Below, piece after piece: positions 1 through 7,439 of a DNA stretch of 64,000 bases. Below the pieces are notes generated by a model, which saw only the letters and a list, made by a program, of their open reading frames with translations, did not search any database and was not told the DNA's origin. Source of the DNA: DASSFG01 sp035550375 (lineage in GTDB: Bacteria > Planctomycetota > Planctomycetia > Pirellulales > JAICIG01); the NCBI GenBank assembly GCA_035550375.1, contig DASZPH010000072.1:62001-126000 (forward strand), read 5' to 3'. The position numbers were made by a program, and so were the translations under genes. Position 1 is the stretch's first letter. The number at the start of each line of letters is the position of its first letter.

Positions 1-1
1 G

Positions 2-1726
2 GGGATTGACGGACGAGCTACGCACGTGGTTTCACGCGATGCGAACGGCTTTTTGGAGTTTGGCGATGCGCCGGAACGCGCTCCGGTCATTCATTTTGGC
101 GGACCTTGGGAGGTCATGCTCTTCGGCCGGCCGCGCCTCACCATCGGCCGCACCACCGACCTCGTCGTGGGGATTGGCACGCCGGGCCTCGGCGCGGGCA
201 CCACCGCGTATGTTGGTTATGAGGGAATCATCCCCAAGGGGCTCTCGCCGCGGGCCGACATTACCTTCGCCCCGGCGAGTGCCGACCAAAAACCGATCCG
301 CGCACGCTATGACTTGACCCATCGCTGCTGAACGGTCAACTTCCAGGACGCCGTGCGCGTCCCCGAAGGAGCGGCCAGCCGGCCAGCGATAATCACGCTC
401 TCCTTCGACGATTGGAAAGAAGGCGAGATATTTCCATCGCAGTACGAACTCGACATTTTGACCCGGCCGTTGGGACCGGCGCCCAAGCCCGTCTCCCCGC
501 GCCTCAAGGGTAAGCTCGTCCACCCGGCCCGGAAAGGAACAATGGACGGGATTGCTTTCTCGGCGGACAGCAACCGAATCGTTGCCGGCGATTATCCGGG
601 GGGCATCGTTCAATTCTGGGATGTCGAGAGCGGCAAGGAACTCGTCGCGATCGACACGGGTTATGGCTATCGTGCCAGCGACCCCTTTTTTTCGTTGTCG
701 TCCGACTGGAGAACCCTTTTTTCCGCCCGGCGTGGCGAAGTCACGCGAACCGCCGTCGAAAAAGACGGCCAGCGGTTGGCGCGCTGGGAATTCGATGGGG
801 ATGTGCGATCGTGGGATGTAGCCACCGGCAAGCTGCGGCACACGTTCCAGCACTCGCCGCCGCGCGGCATCGGCTAAATGGAGGCGTCGCCCGACGGTCG
901 ATCGTTCGTCACATTTGACCAGGTGCCGGGCGAAGTCGAACAGCGTCCGCCGCAGGCCATCAGCCTGTGGAATGTCGAGACGGGCCAATCGCGCGATCTG
1001 GGATCCGGCTTGGTTCCGGTGCCGGTCTACACGCCTGACGGGCAGACGGTGGCCTTGCAGGAGCAGAATGAGAAGGGGGTTGTCGCCGCGGTGAAGTTGT
1101 TCGACGTGCCGACCGCTCGGGAGAAGCGGTCGATCCCCATCACGGAAAAAGATGCCCGACGCGTCGGATGGATGTTGGCGTCGCCCGACGGGCGGCAGTT
1201 GGTCGCCCAGTTGCGCGACGAGACGAAGACCGGCCAGCACTGGTTGAAGTTCTGGGATCTGGCGACCGGCGAGGAGCGGGCCTCGGTAACGGGCGAGACG
1301 CAGGCGTTCTTCATGTGGATGGCCTTTTCGGCCGACTCGCAGACGCTGGCGGTCACGAGCTCATCGAGAGGAGGGGGCGGCAAGCTTTCGGTTTTCGATG
1401 CCGCGACGGGCAAGGCGCGACACGTCATCGACTTGCCGGAGAAGGCGACCGCATGGCGGCCGGCCTTCAGTCCCGACGGCCGATCGATTACCCTGGCGAC
1501 TCAGGTTATTCCGGACTCGCCGGGTCGAGAGCGCGAGGCCGAAGACATCGCCCAGGCGCATATTCTGCTCATCGATGCCGCCACGGGCGAGGTGCGCGAG
1601 ACAATCGTTTCCGCGCCGGGCCTGGCCACTTCCCTTTGCTTCAGTCCTGATGGCCGAATGCTGGCGAGCAGCGGTGACGGTTGCGTTTTGCTTTGGGACC
1701 TGTCGAGTCCGCCGGGCGTGCCTTAG
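2..1726 (+). pseudogene. WD40-repeat protein gene broken by two in-frame stops
   Basis: One reading frame runs from the window edge to a TAG at 1724-1726, interrupted by TGA at 329-331 and TAA at 875-877. The protein reads coherently through both stops. The first piece ends in RYDLTHRC, and the codons after the TGA resume with TVNFQDAVRVPEGAAS, a segment I associate with the domain that precedes WD40 repeats in planctomycete proteins. The TAA falls inside a WD blade, just before an MEASPDGR segment that matches the usual SPDGR blade motif. Several blades are visible, with FWDVESGKE, SWDVATGK, LWNVETGQ, FWDLATGEE and LLWDLS. The 5' end lies outside the window. The alternative of three separate short genes is unlikely because neither break coincides with a domain border. 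An ATG at 878 could allow a truncated product. Confidence 0.75.
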
Positions 1727-1730
1727 CCGG

Positions 1731-2867
1731 CTACACCGCCGCGGCAATCGGCTCCGCGGCCCGCCAGTCGTCGCCGTGGCGGACGACGCGGCGGTAGAGC
1801 GTGTCGCGCTCAACGGGCTCGCGCCCGGCTTCGGTAATCAGTCGGCAGATCTCGTCGACCGACAAAACTTGGGGAGTCTCCGCGCCGGCGTCGTGATAGA
1901 TCAACTCGTGCCGCACCGTGCCGTCGAGGTCGTCGGCCCCGTATGACAAGGCGGCCTGCGCCGTGCCGATGCCGAGCATGATCCAGTACGCCTTGATGTG
2001 CGGAATGTTGTCGAGCAGCAAGCGGCTGATGGCCATCGTCCGCAGGTCCATCAGGGCCGACGGCTTGCGGATGTGGTTCAAGCCCGTGTTGTCGGGGTGA
2101 AACGCCAGCGGAATGAAGGTCTGAAAGCCCCCGGTCTCGTCCTGCAACTCGCGGAGGCGGATGAGGTGGTCGATCCGGTGGTAGGGCTCTTCGATGTGGC
2201 CGTAGAGCATCGTGCAGTTCGTGCGCAGCCCCAGTTCGTGGGCCGTGCGGTGGATGTCGAGCCAGTTCTGGGCGTCGGCCTTGTGCTCGCAGATCTTGTC
2301 GCGGACTTCGGGGTGAAAGATTTCGGCCCCGCCTCCCGGCATGCTCCCCAGTCCCGCGTCGATCAGCTCTTGCAAAATCTCGCGCACCGGCCGCCTGGTG
2401 AGATGTTGAAACCAGTTGATTTCCACGGCCGTCCAGGCCTTGAGGTGCAGCCGCGGAAAGGCCTCGTGCAGCAGCCGCACCACGTTCACGTACCACTCGA
2501 ACTTCATCTGATGGTGCAAGCCGCCGACGATGTGCATCTCGGTTGAGCCCGCCTCGACCGCCTCGCGACCGCGGTCCAGGATCTGCTCGTCGCTCATGAG
2601 GTAACCCTTGGGGTCGCGCAGGTCGGAGCGAAACGCGCAGAACGTGCAGCGGTAGACGCAGACGTTGGTCGGGTTCAGGTGCGAGTTGATGTTGTAGTAG
2701 GCATGGTTGCCGTTGATCCGCTCGCGAACGAGATTGGCGAGCGCTCCCAGGTCGTTCAGGTGAACGTCGGGCCGATAGAGATAGAGCCCTTCGTCGAGCG
2801 TAAGCCGCTCGCCGGCCAGGACTTTGTCGCGGATCGAGGCAAAAGTCGGATTGTTTGCGGAAACCAT
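1731..2867 (-). CDS. mqnE: Aminodeoxyfutalosine synthase (radical SAM)
   Basis: Radical SAM enzyme of the futalosine route to menaquinone. MqnE joins the enolpyruvyl-benzoate made by MqnA to SAM-derived adenosine, giving aminodeoxyfutalosine. The cluster-binding motif is CVYRCTFC (CxxxCxxC), preceded by HLNPTNV. The segment SMPGGGAEIFHPEVRDKIC is of the MqnE type and separates it from the paralogue MqnC. The length of about 378 residues is normal for the family. The ATG at 2867 is preferred; an in-frame GTG at 2879 would add four residues and neither has a good ribosome site. The gene lies downstream of the ubiE-ubiX-ubiA operon on the same strand, behind a 120-bp gap with an inverted repeat, so it probably has its own promoter. 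MqnA, B, C and D are not in the window. Confidence 0.9.
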   Translation of the reverse strand: MVSANNPTFASIRDKVLAGERLTLDEGLYLYRPDVHLNDLGALANLVRERINGNHAYYNINSHLNPTNVCVYRCTFCAFRSDLRDPKGYLMSDEQILDRGREAVEAGSTEMHIVGGLHHQMKFEWYVNVVRLLHEAFPRLHLKAWTAVEINWFQHLTRRPVREILQELIDAGLGSMPGGGAEIFHPEVRDKICEHKADAQNWLDIHRTAHELGLRTNCTMLYGHIEEPYHRIDHLIRLRELQDETGGFQTFIPLAFHPDNTGLNHIRKPSALMDLRTMAISRLLLDNIPHIKAYWIMLGIGTAQAALSYGADDLDGTVRHELIYHDAGAETPQVLSVDEICRLITEAGREPVERDTLYRRVVRHGDDWRAAEPIAAAV

Positions 2868-2917
2868 AAGAGGCTGCACGGGAGGTTCAGTCGACGTACT
2901 ATCTTAATGGCCTCGTC

Positions 2918-2995
2918 GTTTAACCGGTAGCCAACGGTTAAACCCGCCGAAGCGACACGTATCTAACCGCTCTGCGCCTGGCTGGTTAACCGGTT
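2918..2995. repeat. Inverted repeat and clustered TTAACCGG motifs upstream of mqnE
   Basis: GTTTAACCG at 2918-2926 and CGGTTAAAC at 2935-2943 form a perfect 9-bp inverted repeat with an 8-base loop. A related palindromic stretch, GGTTAACCGGTT, follows at 2984-2995. All lie between the mqnE start and the stop of the prenyltransferase gene. The cluster could be an operator for mqnE or a terminator of the upstream operon. There is no T-run directly after the hairpin in the minus direction, which favours a binding site. Confidence 0.45.
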
Positions 2996-3042
2996 CGATC
3001 GTGTCGTGTCAGGTCTCGTTCCCCCGCCGCGGAGCGTCGGGG

Positions 3043-3921
3043 CTACTTGAACGGCAGGAACAAATCGGCCGTGCCGACCAGAAACAGCCCGATGCTCACG
3101 ACGGCGTTCACGTGAAAAAAGGCGACGTTGACGCGGGTTAGGTCGTCGGGCCGCACGAGCCGATGTTCGTAGGCCAACAAAAAGGCCACGGCGCCGATGC
3201 CGACCAGGTAAATCCAGCCCAATTCGCGGTAGGCCAGCGGCAACGCGACCAGTGCCAGCACGGTCGCTAGATGGCACAGGGCGGCTGCCCGCAGCGCCCC
3301 GGGAACCCCCAAATACGCCGGCAGGCTGTGCAGGCCGGCCCGGGCGTCGTAATCGACGTCCTGGCAGGCGTAGATAATGTCGAAGCCGGCCACCCAGAAC
3401 ATCACGGCCACGCCGAGCACGACCGGGGGCCAGTCGAGCCCCGCGCGAATCGCGATCCAGGCGGCAACCGGCGCCATCCCCAGCGCGGCCCCCAGCCAGA
3501 AATGGGCCAGGATGGTAAAGCGCTTCGCAAAACTGTAGCCGCAGAGAAAAACAAGCACGGGGAGCGAAAGGTAAAGCGGCCACGGATTGGGCAGAAAAAC
3601 CAGCGTGCTTGCCACAAAGCCCGCCGCGCACACGGCCGCGAACGTCCGAACTCCCGCCACGCTCAGCAGCCCGGCCGGCAGATGGCGCGACTTCGTGCGC
3701 GGGTTGCCCGCGTCGATCTGGCGATCGGCCAGCCGGTTGACGGCCATGGCCGTGCTGCGGGCGAACACCATGCACAGGACGACCCCCGCCAGATCCTGCC
3801 ACCGCCAGGAGACGGTCCCCTCCCGCCACGCCATCACCGCCGCCAGCAGGGCGAACGGCAGGGCGAACACCGTGTGGCTGAAGCGGATCATCTCCAGCAT
3901 CAGGCGTAGGCGGTCGAACAT
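3043..3921 (-). CDS. mqnP: UbiA-family prenyltransferase, menaquinone (MqnP-type)
   Basis: Integral-membrane aromatic prenyltransferase of 292 residues. It is expected to attach the polyprenyl tail to the naphthoate-type acid made by the futalosine pathway. Both Asp-rich motifs that bind Mg2+ and prenyl diphosphate are present: NRLADRQIDAGNPRT early on and DIIYACQDVDYDARA in the middle. Eight or so hydrophobic segments follow the UbiA pattern. The ATG at 3921 (MFDRLRLMLEMIRFSHT) fits the family N-terminus; upstream in-frame codons are Arg-rich and lie inside ubiX. It starts two bases after the ubiX stop, so translation is probably coupled. Homology to UbiA itself (4-hydroxybenzoate) is close, but mqnE nearby supports the menaquinone role. 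Confidence 0.85.
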   Translation of the reverse strand: MFDRLRLMLEMIRFSHTVFALPFALLAAVMAWREGTVSWRWQDLAGVVLCMVFARSTAMAVNRLADRQIDAGNPRTKSRHLPAGLLSVAGVRTFAAVCAAGFVASTLVFLPNPWPLYLSLPVLVFLCGYSFAKRFTILAHFWLGAALGMAPVAAWIAIRAGLDWPPVVLGVAVMFWVAGFDIIYACQDVDYDARAGLHSLPAYLGVPGALRAAALCHLATVLALVALPLAYRELGWIYLVGIGAVAFLLAYEHRLVRPDDLTRVNVAFFHVNAVVSIGLFLVGTADLFLPFK

Positions 3922-3923
3922 GG

Positions 3924-4589
3924 CTACTCTCCCCAGCGGCGCATGAGCGAGTGCTCCACGCCAAGCTGATCGAGAACGCGGGCCACGACGAAATCGACCA
4001 GGTTGCCGACCGTTTGAACGCCGTGATAAAAGCCGGGCATGGCGGGGAGCACGACCGCGCCCGCTTCGACGCAACGCCGCATGTTGTCGAGCTGAATCAG
4101 CGACAAGGGGGTTTCGCGGGGCACAAGGATCAACTTTCTCCGCTCTTTCAAATGGACGTCGGCCGCGCGGTGGACGAGGTTTTCGCTCGTTCCATGCGCG
4201 ACGGCGCTCAGCGTGCCGCCCGAGCAGGGACAGATCACCATGCCCGTCCCGCGCGACGACCCGCTGGCGATCGACGCCATTAGATCGCGGTAATGATGGT
4301 AGCGGGCCAGCATCTTGCCAGTTGGATTCGAGGACGGCGGTTGCCAGCCTTCTCCGAGCACGGTGCGCAGCAAAGGTGGCGCCGCCTGCAACGAGCGCGG
4401 CAGCAAGCTCTCGAGGCGAAAATCATCGAGGTCGACCGACAGACCGAGTTCTTGAGCGATGACCGTGGCGCCGGCCGGGCTGATGACGAGTTCCACCTGG
4501 CAGCCGGCCGCCAGCAGCCGATCGAGCAGGCGCACGCCGTAGATGGCGCCGCTGGCCCCGGTGATGGCGAGGACGAAGTTCGGCTTCAT
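3924..4589 (-). CDS. ubiX: UbiX-family flavin prenyltransferase
   Basis: Makes prenylated FMN, the cofactor of UbiD-type decarboxylases; 221 residues. The N-terminus carries the flavin-binding ITGASGAIYGVRLLD segment. ICPCSGGTLSAVAHG and LVPRETPLSLIQLDNM are family hallmarks, and GFYHGVQTVGNLVDFVV closes the fold. Its ATG overlaps the stop of the methyltransferase gene as ATGA, and its stop lies two bases before the prenyltransferase start. In futalosine-pathway genomes a UbiX/UbiD pair removes the carboxyl group after prenylation (MqnM/MqnL). The UbiD partner is not in the window. Which of the two names applies cannot be told from sequence, so the family symbol is used. Confidence 0.9.
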   Translation of the reverse strand: MKPNFVLAITGASGAIYGVRLLDRLLAAGCQVELVISPAGATVIAQELGLSVDLDDFRLESLLPRSLQAAPPLLRTVLGEGWQPPSSNPTGKMLARYHHYRDLMASIASGSSRGTGMVICPCSGGTLSAVAHGTSENLVHRAADVHLKERRKLILVPRETPLSLIQLDNMRRCVEAGAVVLPAMPGFYHGVQTVGNLVDFVVARVLDQLGVEHSLMRRWGE

Positions 4590-5296
4590 TTCGTTCCTAC
4601 GTAGAGGGTGGCGACGCCGAAGGTGAGCGGCCAAAAGGTCACCTCGGCCAACCCGGCCTCTCTCATTCTCCCTGCGAGCATCTCGCCGCAGGGAAACTCG
4701 CCCACGCTGGCGGGCAAGTAGCTGTAGGCGTCGTGCCGGTTGCGAGCCAGCGCCTGCCCGATGCGCGGCAGCACGCGGCGGAAGTACCAGAGGTAAACAC
4801 TTCTCGCGGGTTTCCAGGTCGGCAGCGAAAACTCGAGAACGGCGACCTTGCCTCCCGGCCGGCACACCCGCGCCATTTCCCTCAACCCGCGGTCGGTGTC
4901 GGTCACGTTCCGCAGGCCGAAGGCGACGCAGACGATCGAAAAAAAATCGTCAGGAAACGGGAGCCGCTGGGCGTCCGCCTCGACGAACGTCAGGTGCCCG
5001 TTGCAGCCTGCGGTCTCGCCTTTGGCCCGGCCCCGCACGAGCATCGGGTGGCAGAAATCGGCCCCCACGATCTTGGCCTGCCCCTCGCTCGCCCGGTAGT
5101 AGGCGAGGGCCAAGTCGCCCGTACCCGTGCAGAGGTCGAGAATCGGTCCGTCGCCGCCGGGGGGTACACGGCGGACCGTCCGCCATCGCCAGTAGCGGTC
5201 GACGTTGAGCGACAGCAGGTGGTTGAGCAAGTCGTAGCGGCCGGCGATCTCGCCAAACATCTGCCGCACACGAGTTTCAGACTTGTCGATCGTCAC
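4586..5296 (-). CDS. ubiE: Demethylmenaquinone methyltransferase (UbiE/MenG family)
   Basis: Class I SAM methyltransferase of 236 residues, expected to carry out the last C-methylation of menaquinone. The SAM motif ILDLCTGTGDLALAYY is clear, as are the UbiE signatures YDLLNHLLSLNVDRYWR near the N-terminus and FGLRNVTDTDRGLREMARV in the middle. PGGKVAVLEFSLPTWKP is the second UbiE signature. It is the first gene of a minus-strand operon with ubiX and the UbiA prenyltransferase, linked by an ATGA overlap. The start is GTG at 5296 (MTIDKSETRVRQMF), which gives the normal N-terminus although no strong ribosome site precedes it. The promoter must lie in the 240 bp to the right, shared with the divergent SGNH gene. 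Confidence 0.9.
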   Translation of the reverse strand: MTIDKSETRVRQMFGEIAGRYDLLNHLLSLNVDRYWRWRTVRRVPPGGDGPILDLCTGTGDLALAYYRASEGQAKIVGADFCHPMLVRGRAKGETAGCNGHLTFVEADAQRLPFPDDFFSIVCVAFGLRNVTDTDRGLREMARVCRPGGKVAVLEFSLPTWKPARSVYLWYFRRVLPRIGQALARNRHDAYSYLPASVGEFPCGEMLAGRMREAGLAEVTFWPLTFGVATLYVGTK

Positions 5297-5536
5297 AGAG
5301 ATACGGGTCCGGCGGTCAAATTCGACGCGGTTGAAGGGCGGCGAAATGAGAGACCATGCCCCTTTCTCTCCCCGCGTTTTGCAGGTGAATTTAACCCAAA
5401 TTCCGAGAAGATCGAGCGCGAAACGAGCGCCGATGCTCTATGGTCCAAGCCGCCTTGACACTCAAAGCGGGGCTCAATATCGTTGCCCAGCTTACCAGAA
5501 CAGTTTAACAAGACAGCCGCGAACGAGAAACTCGCG

Positions 5537-6628
5537 ATGCCTGGCGCACATCAGATGGCAAAAACGTCACGCGCGTCGCTTGCGTGGTTCCTGCTTGCGT
5601 CGGGCTTGATCCACGTCGGTCTGTCGGCGCTGGTCGGTTGGGGGCCGGCCGAGTTCCATGACCCGCTGTACGGTGAAAAGCTCGCCCAGCTCCGCGGCCG
5701 CATGGCACGCGCCGAAACGGGGGCGCGGCTCGTGGTGGTGCTCGGCAGCTCGAGGGCCCTCACCGGCCTGAACGCCCAATTGCTCGAGCACCGACTAACG
5801 GAGTCGGTCGATCACCCGCTCGTGATCTACAATTTCGCGGTTCCTGGCGGCGGGCCGGTCACCGAGCTCCTCTTGCTCCACCGGCTGCTGGAAGACGGCG
5901 TCCGCCCCGATTGGCTGATTCTGGAGATGTGGGCCCCGTTCTTCGCCGAAACGGCCGTCTCCGGAAACCTTGAATGGCTGGAAAGCCACGGCATCGGGAT
6001 TCAAGAGCGGAGCTGGCTGGCGACCTACGGGCCGCTTGCCGATCCCCGCTCGGTGACAACCGTCGGCGGAACGCTCGTCCCGTGGTACCGGCACCGTTTC
6101 GCGCTCTTGCGCCGCTTCGCGCGGCGGCTGATGCCAAGCATCCCTTGGGGCGTTCGGTCGCCCCGCTTCGACGAAGGGGGCTGGGAGGCGATCGGCGGCG
6201 AGCGGCCTGAGCCGGAACTGTACGCCCGGCTCGTTGAAATCGACAGAAGTGCTATCGAGCCATTCTTCCAGGCCGATCGCCTCGCTCCGGCCTCCCGCCG
6301 CGTGGTGGGCGACTTGCTGGCGTTGACCAAGCGCCACGGGATACGGGTGGTGCTGACGCTGTTCCCCGAAGCCAGCGACCTGCGCGGATGGTGTCCGGAC
6401 GACTACCGCGACCGCGTGATGGCGGACCTGCAAGCGGCCTGCCGCGAACACGATTTCGATCTGATCGACGGCCACGACTGGCTGCCAGACGAACAGTTTT
6501 TCGACCCCGTTCACGTTATGGCTGCCGGAGCGAACGACTTTACCGATCGATTCGCCGACCGGTTGAGCCCGCTGCGGGGTGATGCTGCGGCGGAGGTCGC
6601 CTCTCGCCCCGCCGACAGGTTGCGGTAG
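5537..6628 (+). CDS. SGNH/GDSL-like membrane-anchored protein
   Basis: About 363 residues from the ATG at 5537; an ATG at 5555 and one at 5483 are also possible. One N-terminal hydrophobic segment (LAWFLLASGLIHVGLSALVG) suggests a signal anchor with the rest outside the cytoplasm. VVVLGSSRALTGL resembles SGNH block I (the Ser nucleophile in GSSR). IYNFAVPGGGPVTELLLL resembles block II, and DPVHVMAAGANDFTDRF has the terminal D-x-x-H pair. Such proteins often add or remove acyl groups on exopolysaccharide, frequently beside an MBOAT acyltransferase. None is seen here, so the substrate is unknown. It is divergent from the ubiE operon. Confidence 0.6.
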   Translation: MPGAHQMAKTSRASLAWFLLASGLIHVGLSALVGWGPAEFHDPLYGEKLAQLRGRMARAETGARLVVVLGSSRALTGLNAQLLEHRLTESVDHPLVIYNFAVPGGGPVTELLLLHRLLEDGVRPDWLILEMWAPFFAETAVSGNLEWLESHGIGIQERSWLATYGPLADPRSVTTVGGTLVPWYRHRFALLRRFARRLMPSIPWGVRSPRFDEGGWEAIGGERPEPELYARLVEIDRSAIEPFFQADRLAPASRRVVGDLLALTKRHGIRVVLTLFPEASDLRGWCPDDYRDRVMADLQAACREHDFDLIDGHDWLPDEQFFDPVHVMAAGANDFTDRFADRLSPLRGDAAAEVASRPADRLR

Positions 6629-6725
6629 CGTCTGAACGGCGACCGGCCGACGCCACCCCACCGACTGCGCCTGTGCGTCTCACGACGGCTAACCCACAGG
6701 CCTGAATTCATGTACAATTCGTCGA

Positions 6726-7439
6726 ATGGCCGCGTTGCTCGAGTTGAATCGCGTCTCGGCCGGCTACGGACCGATCGAGGTGCTGAGGGAGATATCGCTC
6801 GACGTGGGCGAAGGCGAGATGGTGGCGATGATCGGCGCAAACGGCGCCGGCAAAAGCACGATGCTTCGTTGCATCTCCGGGTGCTTGCGGCCCGTGCGCG
6901 GTGAGATCCGCTTCGATGGTCGTGGGACGGCCGGCGTCGCGCCGCACGAACTCGTCGGCCGCGGATTGGCACACGCGCCGGAGGGACGGCGTATCTTTCC
7001 TCGCTTGACGGTGGCTGAGAATCTGGAGTTGGGGGCCTACCGTCGACGTGACCGCGATGCGATCGAGCGCGACGTGCATTCGGTGTACGAACTCTTCCCG
7101 GTGTTGCGGGAGCGCCGCCATCAGGCCGGGGGCACTCTTTCGGGCGGCGAACAACAGATGCTCGCCCTGGCACGAGCCTGGATGGCCCGGCCACGCCTGC
7201 TGCTGCTTGACGAGCCCTCGCTGGGGCTGGCACCGCGAGTGTCAGAGAAAGTCTTCGAAGTGCTGCGCCGCTGGCACGGCGAAGGGATGGCCATTTTGCT
7301 CGTCGAGCAAAATGCCCGGCAGGCGCTCGCGATTTCCGAGCGGGCTTACGTGCTGGAGCACGGCGAGATCCGTTTGAGCGGCCCGGCGCGCGAGCTGGCG
7401 GCCGACCCGCGGGTGCAACAAGCATACCTGGGAGCCTGA
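6726..7439 (+). CDS. ABC transporter ATP-binding protein, LivF type
   Basis: ATPase of 237 residues. Walker A is GANGAGKST, the ABC signature is LSGGEQQML and Walker B is LLLLDEPSLGLAP, followed by the switch His region LLVEQNARQAL. Overall it resembles LivF of branched-chain amino acid and urea importers. The usual partners (LivG, the LivH/LivM permeases and a binding protein) are not adjacent. Instead the stop codon abuts the ATG of a 1149-residue membrane protein (TGA-ATG), so the two are almost certainly co-translated. This may be an orphan Liv ATPase or one recruited to a different membrane partner. No Shine-Dalgarno sequence is obvious before the ATG at 6726. Confidence 0.85.
   Translation: MAALLELNRVSAGYGPIEVLREISLDVGEGEMVAMIGANGAGKSTMLRCISGCLRPVRGEIRFDGRGTAGVAPHELVGRGLAHAPEGRRIFPRLTVAENLELGAYRRRDRDAIERDVHSVYELFPVLRERRHQAGGTLSGGEQQMLALARAWMARPRLLLLDEPSLGLAPRVSEKVFEVLRRWHGEGMAILLVEQNARQALAISERAYVLEHGEIRLSGPARELAADPRVQQAYLGA

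Noticed and set aside
329..331. UGA in the WD40 frame as selenocysteine
   Set aside because: A second stop (TAA) breaks the same gene, no SECIS-like hairpin is evident after it, and the family is not a known selenoprotein.
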